A stretch of DNA of 49,227 bases from JBCCGG01 sp039029395. Lineage in GTDB: Bacteria > Pseudomonadota > Alphaproteobacteria > Kiloniellales > JAKSDN01. Of this stretch, positions 32,093-41,579 are shown one piece after another. The stretch's first letter is position 1. Each line of letters starts with the position of its first letter. The notes below the pieces were generated by a model that was not told the origin of the DNA, made no database searches, and saw only the letters and a program-made list of their open reading frames with translations. The stretch is from positions 1 to 49,227 of the forward strand of contig JBCCGG010000045.1 of NCBI GenBank assembly GCA_039029395.1. The letters are read 5' to 3'. Position numbers and translations under genes: made by a program.

Positions 32093-35000
32093 ATGTGGAC
32101 AGGCAGAGTCACACGCTGGATCTCGATAGAACAAAAGATCGCCTCGCGGATCGCCATGGTTTGGATTGCCCTGGCCCTGGTCCTCGGCGCTTTGCCCCAT
32201 CTCTCGGGCGAGGCCCTAGCGACGCAAACCGGTGCAAGCGCCTCATTCTCGGCGGAAGATATCGTCGCGCTCAAGTCGCTCGGATTCACCGAGGAGGAGT
32301 TGAAGAAGGAGCTCGAAGCTCAAAGAGGACAGCTCGACCTCGATGACGCTCAGCTCGCGACCATATCCCAAGCGGGCTTCTCGAACGAATTCATCGAATT
32401 CCTCAAGAGCCTCGCTCCGGCGAAGACCCTCGACAACGCGGCCATTCAGCAGATGCTGCTGGACGGCGCTACCCCGCTTGCGGTTCTGGGCGAGATGGCC
32501 GATGCCACGGGAAACTATGATGCGAGCGCCCAAGGCCTTCTGGCATTGAGCCAGCAAGTGGCCGTGCCGGCGAGCGTGGTCTGGGCCATGAAAGGCAAGC
32601 CCCTTCGGACGACGGACGTGGAGGCGCTGATCGGTCGGGGCAGTACGCCGGACGAGATCGAAGCCTTGATCGAAGTGGTCGGCGTTGCGCGTGAGCCTGT
32701 CGGCGCGCAGGACGCCTTGGCGCTTTCGCGGGCCGGACTTTCGCCCGATCAGGTCCAGCAATTTCGGACCCTGGCCGCGGCACCGGTGGAGACGCCGCCG
32801 GAAGAGACCCAGCCGGTCGGTTCGGCCGCGGAGGAGCTCGCCAAGTTTCGGCATGTCATCGGGCTCTTTGAGATGTCCTATCCAAAGGACTGGTACTTCA
32901 AGCGGCGCCTCGTCAACGGCGATGTGGTGTACTACGCCTCTCCCGATCGCGACATCGACGACGTCCGCGCGATCAAGACCGGGACCGTTGTCAGCATGCT
33001 CTCCCTGCGCGACCAGAACATCAGCGATGCGGAAACCTTGCTGGCACATCTCAGTGCGCAAATTCAGCAAGCCTCGACGGATTTCGAGCTGATCGGCGAG
33101 GCTTCCTCGTCCGAGACCGACGGCCAAAAATCGGTCAGCCAAGCCTTCAAGGCGAAGGTGGACGGGGATGCCGTGCGTGGAAAGCTCATCGCCATGGTCG
33201 AGGGCGACTTTGGGTACTTGATGTCCTACAACGCGCCCGAGGCGGAGTTCGATGCGCTTCAACCGACCTTCGAGGTGGTGTTCAGCAACTTCAAGCCAAC
33301 TCGCCTGGGTCAAGAGTCATACCAAGCCCAAACCCGTCAGGACCTCACCGAGCGTTACGCCGAATCGATCGTCAACGTTGTATCTTGGGACGATGACAAG
33401 TCAAAAGCCGCGTCCGGCACGGGTTTCTTCGTCAGGGGCGACGGCTATCTACTGACCAATGCCCATGTCATCCTGAATTTGGATAAGAAGCGACCTTACA
33501 AGAACTTCGAGATCGTCTGGCCGGATCGCTTCGACCGCGAGCCCGAACGCGCGGAGCTTAAGGGCTGGCACCTGGACTCACCCGAGTTCGTGGGATTCAG
33601 CGTGGGCGAGGATATTGCACTGCTCAAGACCTCTCCGACCAAGCCGGTCCTGCCGATTCCGCTTACGCCCCTCGCGGACGTTTCGCTGGGCGACGAGGTT
33701 GTCGTCGTGGGCTATCCGATTCAGGACTTCTTCGACTCGCGGGCCTCGACCACGGTGACCAGCGGTGTCGTCACGAGGTTCGTCCGGGATGACAAGAAGC
33801 AGATCGAGACGATCATCTCCGATGCCCGGGTTGCCGGCGGCAACAGCGGCGGCCCCGCCATCAGCTTGCGCACGGGCGGCGTGGTTGGGTTGGCGACGAT
33901 TGCTTCCTCCAAAATTCTCAAGCAACTGACCGAAGCCGACCTGGCCGACGCGGCCGGCTATGCCGGAATCTTTCCTTCCTCCAGAGCCATGCATTTCTTT
34001 CCGGAGGAAACCATGACCTCCTCCGAGCGGGCGCTCGAGATGGACTACTTGGACGCCTATGACCTGGCGCTCCGCAGCGAGCAGATGGGATTCCTCGACG
34101 GCGCCCTCACAACCGCGGACAAGGCAATCAACCGCCGGCCGCAGATCGCCGACGGCCATTCCCTGAGCGGCCAGATCCACATGCGTTTGGGCAACAACGA
34201 GAAGCGACGCAAAGAGGCGATCAGGGCGTTCGACAGGGCATTGTCGATCAATCCCGAGCATATCCCCACGCTGATCGCGCGCACCAATCTCGAACTGGCG
34301 ATGAAGGAATACATCTCGGCCCTGCGTTATGCCAACCGTGCGGTCGAGGCGGGCAAGACCGGCTGGATCAACTACTACACACGGGCCCAGGTCAATATGG
34401 CGCTCGGCCGCTACGACGAAGCGCTCGCTGACCTCAACGAGGCGCAACGGCTAAGCGGCGAGCTGGTCCCTCATCCCTTCGCCTTGGCAGGGGCGGTGCA
34501 GTACCGCAAGAAGAAGTATGACGAAGGCAGGGCTCTGTTTCAAAAGGCCGTCGATCTTGCGCCGACCAATGTTCAGGCGCGCATCGGTCTCGGCGACTAT
34601 CATTTGAACAAAGGAAACTACTATTCGGCGCTGATCGAGTACGACCGGCTGAACACCGACGCCCCGGACAACCACCTCGTTCTTGCCGCGATTGGCCTGG
34701 CCTATGGCTTGCTGAATGAGTATCCGAAATCGCTCAACAACTACTCGAAAGCCTTGGAGGCCTTCCTCGACCAAAGCGCCGGGGAACCGGCGCCGCTCTA
34801 TCTCTACGAGGCCACGGCTGTCGCGGCCAAAAATGCCCGCAACGTGAGGCTGGCCTCATTGGCCTACAGCAATATCCTGGAACACTATCCAATCGATAAT
34901 CCGCTGCTGAACATCGCGGCCCGGGAATACCTGGCGGACCAAGCCGAGGAGGACCATCCGGCAGTCGCGCACGGGAATCTCAAACTCGCCCTCAAAGCGG

Positions 35001-35710
35001 CGAAGAATGAGAGCTCGACCGTCAAGGACCGCGTTCGCAAGCGGCTCAAGGAGAACACCAAGACGAAGCTGACGATGGCCAACATCGACTATCTGAGCAA
35101 GTTCTATACCAGAGCGACGGCCATCGAGCTGATCAAGTCCAACGATCTGACCTTCGATTTCAAGCTGAAGGGGACAATGAAGGTCATCGGTGAGAACAGG
35201 TACGAAGTCGATAAAGACCGGGCGGACGCCTTCAAGATTCTCAACAAAGAGTTTGGTCCAAAGATTGCCGATGCGGTGTTCTGGAAGGCGGCGGCACTAG
35301 AACGGCAGGGACAGCAACAGGGACAGCAGCAACAAGGTGGCCAGGGCGGTCAGGGTCAGCAGACCGGCGAATGCGACCCCAACAATCCTCCTGCGACGGT
35401 TCAAGGAACATGGGTCTACAAGGGAAGGACCGCTTCTGTCGAGCTCATGTTAGGTGACCGACCGGACTGGAAGTTTTCGACCGTCGTGATCAAGGATGGC
35501 CAGAGGAGCCCCTATGACAATGGGACCTGGGATTTCGCCCAGGGCCAGCACAATGGACAGGAAGTACAGATGCTGGTGTTGAAGGGCCAACGTCCGGAAA
35601 GCAGAACACCCATCAGCTTGGCCCGAGACCCGAACGATCCCTGCAATTACTGGCTGATCCTGGTTCAAAACAACGTCAAGCGGGAATACAAGAAGGTCGC
35701 GGCGAACTAG
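32093..35710 (+). CDS. exported HtrA-like serine protease with helical repeats, TPRs and Gln-rich linker
   Basis: A 1205-aa protein. A signal/anchor helix (MVWIALALVLGALPHLSGEA) is followed by a helical repeat region (about 50-230, starting FSAEDIVALKSLGFTEEELK) and a mixed domain. A trypsin-like S1C protease domain spans about 420-640 with the triad H458 (TNAHV), D507 (EDIALLKT) and S585 (GGNSGGP). TPRs occupy about 650-960. A Gln/Gly linker near 1070-1095 precedes a C-terminal beta domain (GTWVYKGRTASVELMLGDRP). No PDZ domain is visible. AGAGGAA precedes the ATG. It is probably periplasmic or cell-surface quality control or processing. Confidence 0.85.
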   Translation: MWTGRVTRWISIEQKIASRIAMVWIALALVLGALPHLSGEALATQTGASASFSAEDIVALKSLGFTEEELKKELEAQRGQLDLDDAQLATISQAGFSNEFIEFLKSLAPAKTLDNAAIQQMLLDGATPLAVLGEMADATGNYDASAQGLLALSQQVAVPASVVWAMKGKPLRTTDVEALIGRGSTPDEIEALIEVVGVAREPVGAQDALALSRAGLSPDQVQQFRTLAAAPVETPPEETQPVGSAAEELAKFRHVIGLFEMSYPKDWYFKRRLVNGDVVYYASPDRDIDDVRAIKTGTVVSMLSLRDQNISDAETLLAHLSAQIQQASTDFELIGEASSSETDGQKSVSQAFKAKVDGDAVRGKLIAMVEGDFGYLMSYNAPEAEFDALQPTFEVVFSNFKPTRLGQESYQAQTRQDLTERYAESIVNVVSWDDDKSKAASGTGFFVRGDGYLLTNAHVILNLDKKRPYKNFEIVWPDRFDREPERAELKGWHLDSPEFVGFSVGEDIALLKTSPTKPVLPIPLTPLADVSLGDEVVVVGYPIQDFFDSRASTTVTSGVVTRFVRDDKKQIETIISDARVAGGNSGGPAISLRTGGVVGLATIASSKILKQLTEADLADAAGYAGIFPSSRAMHFFPEETMTSSERALEMDYLDAYDLALRSEQMGFLDGALTTADKAINRRPQIADGHSLSGQIHMRLGNNEKRRKEAIRAFDRALSINPEHIPTLIARTNLELAMKEYISALRYANRAVEAGKTGWINYYTRAQVNMALGRYDEALADLNEAQRLSGELVPHPFALAGAVQYRKKKYDEGRALFQKAVDLAPTNVQARIGLGDYHLNKGNYYSALIEYDRLNTDAPDNHLVLAAIGLAYGLLNEYPKSLNNYSKALEAFLDQSAGEPAPLYLYEATAVAAKNARNVRLASLAYSNILEHYPIDNPLLNIAAREYLADQAEEDHPAVAHGNLKLALKAAKNESSTVKDRVRKRLKENTKTKLTMANIDYLSKFYTRATAIELIKSNDLTFDFKLKGTMKVIGENRYEVDKDRADAFKILNKEFGPKIADAVFWKAAALERQGQQQGQQQQGGQGGQGQQTGECDPNNPPATVQGTWVYKGRTASVELMLGDRPDWKFSTVVIKDGQRSPYDNGTWDFAQGQHNGQEVQMLVLKGQRPESRTPISLARDPNDPCNYWLILVQNNVKREYKKVAAN

Positions 35711-35756
35711 GCCGGGTTGGTTTGGCGGACAGGTACCTGAACACGGGGTGTGCTTC

Positions 35757-37862
35757 ATGGAGTGTAGTCGAGGTGGCCGTACTGCTGTTGTAGCGACAAT
35801 CATGCTTGCGATGGCGTTTTGCGCCCTAGAGGGCAGCCAAGTGAAGGCGGGCGAGGTTCAGATTGCCGCTCAGGAAGGGTCGGGCAGCCTCTCGATCGAA
35901 GATATCCTGATGCTCAAGACCCTCGGCTTTAGCGATAAGGAGATCCGTGAAACTGCGGCCAAGGTGGGACCGATTGCGATCTCCGCGCTGGACGAAGTCA
36001 AGCTCCGCGCGGCCGGTCTTGACGATGCGATTATCGAGTTCCTTCGCAGCGGAGAGCCCCAAGAACCTGAGCCGGCTGATGAGGTCGAGGCGCCGACGGC
36101 CGAGTTGGAGAGCGAGACTCCCAGCGAGGGCACGGAATCGCCAGCGGAGGTGACCGACAAGGCATTGAGCCTCAAACGCCTGGGCTTCAGCGATCCTGAA
36201 ATCGCCGATGCCGTGTCCTTGAGCGGCCTGCCGCCGGCAATCGGGATGGAGGACGCCGCGCGTCTCAAGGAGGCTGGTCTCGGTGCGGCCTTGATCTCCT
36301 TCTTGATGGAACCGAGCGCCGACAAGCTCGAAGCACTGACCGCAAAGGCCGACAAACCAGACTCGGAAGGCAAGGATGAAACGGCGGCCACAACAGATAG
36401 CGAGATGGGCGACAGCGAGGCCGGCGACCGCTCCCGATCCTCTATGGGCGTCTTGACCGACGTCCTGCTCGTGGGCGACGAAGCCGGATCAGGCTGGATC
36501 GGCAGCTTCATCGAGGAGGCCTATCAGCTGTCAAACGGAGGCGAGGAGAACGCAAGCCGCTTCTTCTTCTATAGGCCCGACCGCGCTCCCGGTGAAGGCG
36601 TGTCCTTTTCGGTCCGGGTCGAGGGCGAGCGCGCGCCGGGGGTCGATAACTTCGCACTCGGGTTGCTCTACGGATACCAGGGCGAAGGGAAGCCGTACTA
36701 TGCCCTCGTGACCGACGGTTCCGGGCGGGTGATCTTCTTCCGACGCTCGGGGAAGGGCGTAGAGCAGCTTATCAGCATCGACCGCGACGGCCTCAAGGGG
36801 CAGGAGCCGCTCGTTCTAGAGATCATCGAGACAGGCGAGGGAATCGATCTCTATGCCGACGGCGAGCAGTTCAGCGGGTTCGACAGCGAGGGAATCGGCA
36901 ACGGCGGGGTCGGAATCATCGCAATCGGTACAGGCCAGTTTCTATACGCCGACTTCGCGGTCGAGCAGGTGCGCTTTGAGCCGACGGGCCCGGACCCGCT
37001 TGCCGAGGAGGACAAGATCGACCTCCCCCGTTGGCAGGTCGAGACCACAAGGGGCGAGATCTTCGTCGGCCAGCCAGCCGACCACCAGCTCCCCTTTACG
37101 ACCGCTTACGGAACAATCGACGTCTCGGCGAGCGATCTTGAATCGTGGCGGGAGTCGACGCTCTCCCTAGCGGATGGGAGTCGGTTCAAGGGTCAATTTG
37201 CCCTCGACAGCTTGAGTCTTAAGTCGGCTACCGCCGGCACCCTTCAGATCGCGATTGAGGACATCGACGCGGTAACCCGCCTGGACGAGCAAAAGACCGC
37301 CACGCCCGAGGTGCCCGACGCGGCCAAAGTGCCGGATCCGAAGAAGACGGCCGGTGCCGGTGACCTGGTCGAAGACCATAGCCACGTCGTTACGACTCAC
37401 GCCAATCTGCGGGCCGAGCCCACTCTATCGGGTAAGAAAATCGGTGTGTTGCCGCCGGGAAGCAAGATCAAGGTGCTGCCCTCCGCGTTAGGCAACTCCT
37501 GGCTCAAGGTCGAGCAAAGCCCGCTTGGCCCGGGGTATCTCTACGCGACGCTGGCACGGCCAAAGGGCGGGAGCAACGCGCTCGGCTCGACCTCGCAAGA
37601 AGCCAATCTGAGCCAAGACTACACCGTGATCAACCAAACCGACTCGGACATTTTGGTCTACTTTGACGACAGCGATGCCTTCGTCGTGCTGCGGCCGGGC
37701 CAGTCCCATCTCCGTCGGCTGTCCCCCGGACGCCACAGCATAAAGCTCGAGACCTTCCTGGACATGGATCTGTTCAAGATGCCGCTCGAGAAAGCCTGGC
37801 GAAGCATTTTGATTCCCAACGCTGAAACTGTTTGGATCGCAAAGAACGAGGATTTCAACTAG
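35757..37862 (+). CDS. exported multidomain protein with helical repeats, lectin-like and SH3-like domains
   Basis: A 701-aa protein (704 if the GTG at 35748 is used). A signal-like helix is followed by two copies of the helical module seen in the upstream protease (LSIEDILMLKTLGFSDKEIR and KALSLKRLGFSDPEIADAVS). A beta-sandwich resembling concanavalin-like/LamG domains occupies about 230-405. A beta domain follows (about 415-505), then an SH3-like segment (about 540-605, THANLRAEPTLSGKKIGVLP) and a C-terminal beta region (DYTVINQTDSDILVYF). No catalytic motif is seen. Its place 47 bases after the protease gene suggests a shared extracellular or cell-wall function. Confidence 0.78.
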   Translation: MECSRGGRTAVVATIMLAMAFCALEGSQVKAGEVQIAAQEGSGSLSIEDILMLKTLGFSDKEIRETAAKVGPIAISALDEVKLRAAGLDDAIIEFLRSGEPQEPEPADEVEAPTAELESETPSEGTESPAEVTDKALSLKRLGFSDPEIADAVSLSGLPPAIGMEDAARLKEAGLGAALISFLMEPSADKLEALTAKADKPDSEGKDETAATTDSEMGDSEAGDRSRSSMGVLTDVLLVGDEAGSGWIGSFIEEAYQLSNGGEENASRFFFYRPDRAPGEGVSFSVRVEGERAPGVDNFALGLLYGYQGEGKPYYALVTDGSGRVIFFRRSGKGVEQLISIDRDGLKGQEPLVLEIIETGEGIDLYADGEQFSGFDSEGIGNGGVGIIAIGTGQFLYADFAVEQVRFEPTGPDPLAEEDKIDLPRWQVETTRGEIFVGQPADHQLPFTTAYGTIDVSASDLESWRESTLSLADGSRFKGQFALDSLSLKSATAGTLQIAIEDIDAVTRLDEQKTATPEVPDAAKVPDPKKTAGAGDLVEDHSHVVTTHANLRAEPTLSGKKIGVLPPGSKIKVLPSALGNSWLKVEQSPLGPGYLYATLARPKGGSNALGSTSQEANLSQDYTVINQTDSDILVYFDDSDAFVVLRPGQSHLRRLSPGRHSIKLETFLDMDLFKMPLEKAWRSILIPNAETVWIAKNEDFN

Positions 37863-38022
37863 CTCGCGTGTCCTTTTTCCTCGTCGTGCATTCAGATCTG
37901 CGATCATTGAAAATCAAAGGCTGCGACACTTCGGCACGATCTGCGCCCCATCTCCCTCGAGTCGGTCCAGTTTCTTGGGTCAGGCACTGGCCGGACGTGC
38001 GTGCGGTTCGACCCGGGCAGCT

Positions 38023-39333
38023 CTAGCGCCCGCGGCGGTCGCGCCAGTTGCAGCTTGCGATGTACGCCGGCAGAAACCACGGCTGGCCGCGATACCACCA
38101 CTTGGTCGGGAAATCGCGGTCGGCGAAAATCGTTGCGGCATCGGGGTCACCTAGGATCCGCAGTGCCATCTTGTGGCCCAGGTAGGTGCCCATCGGAATG
38201 CCGGCAAAACAGTATCCCAAGGCATAGTGCATGCCGTTGTGGATGCCGAGGTGGGGGTAGAGGTCGAAGGTGCCGCCGCCGAACCCATTCCACGCTCGGC
38301 TAATCCGCGCGGACCCTAGTTCGGGCAGCACCTGGCTCAGTTTGCCATGGAGCCTTTGCGCCATCTTTCTCAAGTCGTCCGTCATCGTGCCGGTCAAACC
38401 GCCGAGCAGGATCCTCGGCGAGTCCGGGGCGCGCCGCAGATAAATCAGGTTGTTGTTGAAATCCTGTGCCGTGCGGTTTTTGGGCAGAATGCGCGATACG
38501 GTTTCCTCGGAGAGCGCCTCGGTTGCGATCATGAATGCGCGAAACGGCACGACGCGCCGCCGAAGCCAGGGCGTCGCACCGCGAGTGTAGCCATTGGTGG
38601 CGACCGCCACGTCGCGAACCCTGACGGGGCCGCGTGTCGTCGCCACGTCGAATCCGCCGCGTTCCGGGCGGATGGCGGTGACCGCGGTATGGTCGATGAC
38701 AGCGGCGCCCGCCTCGACCGCACGGTCGAGCAGACCCGCATGATAGAGCCCGGGATGCAGGCTCCCGAGCTCGGGGACGATTGCACCGCCGTGGTAAAGG
38801 TCCGAAGCGAACTCCCGGTGCTGATCCGCGCGGCTAACCATCTCGCTCTCGAAGCCCAGATACTTGCGCTTGAGATCGAGCTCATGGGCCATGGCCTCGT
38901 AGTGAGACGGCGAGTTGGCCGCCATATAGCGGCCACAGAGCGCAAAGTGGCAGGCAATCCTTTCGTCGGCGATCAGCCTTGTCACGTAGTCGAAGGCGGC
39001 GTCCAGCTCCCGATAGACCGCGACCGCGTAGTTCTCTCCGGAACTTTCCAGTAAGCCCGCGAAGCTGTGCTTGAGGGTTTTGCCGAGAATTCCGGCGTTG
39101 CGCGAGCTGGCGCCGAACCCGGCGGGGCCGGACTCGAGCACCACCACATCACGCCCGGCCCGCGCCAATGTCAGCGCGGCCGATAGGCCCGTGTAGCCGG
39201 AGCCGACAACGGCCACGTCCGCCCGTTCGGGAAGCCCTTCGGCCCTAGACTCGGGCCGCGGCGCGGCCAACCACCAATAGGGCTCCGCCTTGAAATCTGC
39301 CGCCAGAACGTCGTTATCCGGGTCTCGTGTCAT
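38023..39333 (-). CDS. FAD-dependent oxidoreductase (gamma-glutamylputrescine oxidase PuuB-like)
   Basis: A 436-aa DAO-superfamily flavoprotein. The N-terminal YWWLAAPRPE precedes the Rossmann motif ADVAVVGSGYTGLSAALTLA, then VLESGPAGFGASSRNAGIL, the covalent or close FAD contact region of PuuB-like oxidases, and the C-terminal ALGYCFAGIPMGTYLGHKMA. It would oxidise a polyamine or amino-acid-like amine. It lies downstream of the LysR gene in the same direction, 148 bases away, so may belong to that regulon. The start ATG has no strong ribosome site. Confidence 0.87.
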   Translation of the reverse strand: MTRDPDNDVLAADFKAEPYWWLAAPRPESRAEGLPERADVAVVGSGYTGLSAALTLARAGRDVVVLESGPAGFGASSRNAGILGKTLKHSFAGLLESSGENYAVAVYRELDAAFDYVTRLIADERIACHFALCGRYMAANSPSHYEAMAHELDLKRKYLGFESEMVSRADQHREFASDLYHGGAIVPELGSLHPGLYHAGLLDRAVEAGAAVIDHTAVTAIRPERGGFDVATTRGPVRVRDVAVATNGYTRGATPWLRRRVVPFRAFMIATEALSEETVSRILPKNRTAQDFNNNLIYLRRAPDSPRILLGGLTGTMTDDLRKMAQRLHGKLSQVLPELGSARISRAWNGFGGGTFDLYPHLGIHNGMHYALGYCFAGIPMGTYLGHKMALRILGDPDAATIFADRDFPTKWWYRGQPWFLPAYIASCNWRDRRGR

Positions 39334-39481
39334 GTCAGGCGCAGCACCCCTCGAGGCGATCTGCTAGGCGGTGAAGACGATCGCGCCGCTCTTCAGAGCA
39401 GCCGGCGTAGGCTCGGCAATAGTTTAGAGATCGTAGAGGGGACGAGGTAACGAGATTTCCGCGCTTTGCTGCTAGGAAAAC

Positions 39482-40468
39482 TCATAGCGAACCACGATCC
39501 CCGTCACCTCGGGGCGGCGGAACGTCATCACCAGCGCGATGGCTCGGCCGGTTCTCTGCGGCGGTCTCCAGGATCCAGGCGATGAAGGCGGCCACCTCGG
39601 GGCGCTCCGCGGCCTGGCGGGTGGTCATCACATCGTAGCCGATGTCGAGCGCGATTTCCTCGGCGAAGGGCCGCACCAGCAGGCCGGCGGCAATCTCCTC
39701 GCGCAGGATCGGCCCGCTCGCCAAGACCACGCCCTGCCCCGCGATCGCGGCTTGGACCGCTTGGCCGTAGTCGTTGAAGTAGAGGCCGTCGTCGCTGGCC
39801 ACCTGCTTTGCACCAAGGTGGGCCAGCCAGTTCTTCCAAAGAAACCACTTTTGGGTCGCGGTTGCCCAGGCGACCTGGGACAGATCGAAGTGGATCAGCG
39901 GCACCGCCTTAAGGTCGTCCAAGTGCCTCAAGGGGGGCGGACCGGCCGCCAGGGTGGGGCTGCAAACCGGAAAAACCCTGTCGTCGAACAGCCGCTTGGC
40001 GACCAGCTCCCGCTCGGCCGGAACGCCATAGCGGATCGCGATGTCGGCCTCGCTACGCGCCAGGTCGACAATCTCCGTCGAAGAGTCGATCAGCACGCTG
40101 ACGCTCGGATGGGCGGCGCGGAAGGCGGCCAGCTTGGGCACCAGCCACATGGTCGCGAAGGAGGACTCGACCGTGGCGATCAAGCGGCGGTCCTCGCGCG
40201 GCCGGCGCATTTTGCGGACCGCAGCGGCCATGTGCGCCATTGCCGCGACGAGATCTTCCTGGCCGGCCCGGCCCCGTGCCGTCAAGGCCAGCGCCCGGCC
40301 TTCGCGCCGGACCAGCGGCGCACCCACGGCGGCCTCGAGCTTGGTGACCAGCTGCTTGACGGCCGCCGGCGTGACACTCAGCTCCGCGGCGGCGGCCTGG
40401 TAGCTGAGGTGCCGGGCAAGCGCCTCGAAGGCCCGCAAGGCGTTCAAGGAAGGTAGCCAATCGGTCAT
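39482..40468 (-). CDS. LysR-family regulator (GcvA-like)
   Basis: A 328-aa regulator. The winged HTH is at residues 5-65 with SLNALRAFEALARHLSYQAA and LSVTPAAVKQLVTKLEAAVG, the GcvA-group pattern in which the family's usual HTH SQPA is SVTPAAVK. The effector domain covers about 90-305. It is divergent from an EamA exporter, and two AGAT(A/T)ATCT palindromes lie in the gap, which fits autoregulation and control of the exporter. An amino acid or amine effector is inferred from context. Confidence 0.93.
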   Translation of the reverse strand: MTDWLPSLNALRAFEALARHLSYQAAAAELSVTPAAVKQLVTKLEAAVGAPLVRREGRALALTARGRAGQEDLVAAMAHMAAAVRKMRRPREDRRLIATVESSFATMWLVPKLAAFRAAHPSVSVLIDSSTEIVDLARSEADIAIRYGVPAERELVAKRLFDDRVFPVCSPTLAAGPPPLRHLDDLKAVPLIHFDLSQVAWATATQKWFLWKNWLAHLGAKQVASDDGLYFNDYGQAVQAAIAGQGVVLASGPILREEIAAGLLVRPFAEEIALDIGYDVMTTRQAAERPEVAAFIAWILETAAENRPSHRAGDDVPPPRGDGDRGSL

Positions 40469-40475
40469 TACAATA

Positions 40476-40490
40476 TTTAGATAATCTAAA
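40476..40490. promoter_or_regulatory. LysR operator candidate, site 1
   Basis: TTTAGATAATCTAAA is a perfect 7-bp inverted repeat around one central base, 8 bases in front of the lysR start. It contains the T-N11-A form of a LysR box. The same AGAT(A/T)ATCT core recurs at site 2. Confidence 0.65.
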
Positions 40491-40586
40491 CTATACCGTC
40501 AGATCAAATGATTTCTCTAGCTTCAAACAGCCAGTATATAAGGAAACACCGGTTTTCGATGACGGCCAGCGGGCAGTCAAAATTGA

Positions 40587-40597
40587 AAGATTATCTT
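40587..40597. promoter_or_regulatory. LysR operator candidate, site 2
   Basis: AAGATTATCTT is a perfect 5-bp inverted repeat around one base, sharing AGAT(A/T)ATCT with site 1. It lies 38 bases before the exporter ATG. Distance from site 1 is 109 bp centre to centre, roughly ten helical turns, so looping between two bound tetramers is possible. Confidence 0.55.
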
Positions 40598-40634
40598 ACC
40601 CTGCGAAGGTGAGGGACTCAGGAGGCAAAAGGTC

Positions 40635-41531
40635 ATGCGGTTCAATCCTCCCAGCCAAGGCTTTGCCTCGGGCATCGTGTTCTTTTCGGCATCGCTCTGG
40701 GGCCTCTACTGGATTCCGCTGCGCTATCTGGAAGCCCAAGGCATCGGCGGCGGTTGGGCGGTCGCCCTTCTGAACGTGCCGGCCGGCCTGGCCTTGGCGC
40801 CACTCGTGCTCGGGCGGTGGGCGCAGCACCGGCAGCATATGCATCAGGCCTTGGCGATCGGTATCCTGACCGGGTTGGGCATGGCGCTCTATGCCTCGGG
40901 GCTGATCTATTCCTCTGTCGTGCGGGCGACCCTGCTGTTCTACCTCACGCCGGTCTGGGCGACCCTGATCGGCATCTTCTGGCTCGGCGAGACGGCGAGC
41001 TGGCAGCGCTGGGCGGCGATCGCTGCGGGCCTTGGCGGCCTCTTGCTGCTGGTGTCGGGCGGCGGCGCGGTGCCGCTCAACATCGGCGATCTCTTCGCCG
41101 TGGCATCGGGAGTCTTCTGGGCGCTCGGCGCGGCCATGATCAAGCGCTACGACCGGGTGCCGGTCGCTGGCATGTCGATGGTTCAGTTCTTCTTCACCGG
41201 GCTTGTCGCGGTCGCGCTGGTCGACTTGGCGGGGATCGCCGCGGTTCCGGATATTGGCCTGCTCACGGCGGCCCTGCCGGCCGCCGGCATGATGTCGATC
41301 CTGGCGTTTCTGCCGGCGGTTTGCCTGCTGTTCTGGGCCCAGAAGTTCCTGTTTCCCGGCCGGGTCGGTCTGCTCATGATGTCCGAGGTGCTGACCGCCG
41401 TGCTGACCGCCAGCCTGTTCCTGCCCGACGAGCGCCTCTCGGTGGTCGAATGGGCCGGCGCCGGGCTGATCGTCGGCGCCTGCCTGATCGAGGTCTTCCT
41501 GACGCCCCAGCCCTGCGGCGAGCCGGCGTGA
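40635..41531 (+). CDS. EamA/DMT-superfamily transporter
   Basis: A 298-aa inner-membrane protein with ten hydrophobic helices in two five-helix halves (SLWGLYWIPLRYLEAQG at the start, SGVFWALGAAMIKRY opening the second half). This is the EamA drug/metabolite exporter pattern, usually efflux of amino acids or small metabolites. AGGAGG precedes the ATG. It is divergent from a LysR gene and probably induced by it when the substrate accumulates. Confidence 0.92.
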   Translation: MRFNPPSQGFASGIVFFSASLWGLYWIPLRYLEAQGIGGGWAVALLNVPAGLALAPLVLGRWAQHRQHMHQALAIGILTGLGMALYASGLIYSSVVRATLLFYLTPVWATLIGIFWLGETASWQRWAAIAAGLGGLLLLVSGGGAVPLNIGDLFAVASGVFWALGAAMIKRYDRVPVAGMSMVQFFFTGLVAVALVDLAGIAAVPDIGLLTAALPAAGMMSILAFLPAVCLLFWAQKFLFPGRVGLLMMSEVLTAVLTASLFLPDERLSVVEWAGAGLIVGACLIEVFLTPQPCGEPA

Positions 41532-41579
41532 CGCTGCGCCCATCTCACTGGTAAACCTCGCCCACAAGCGGTCGCCCGG

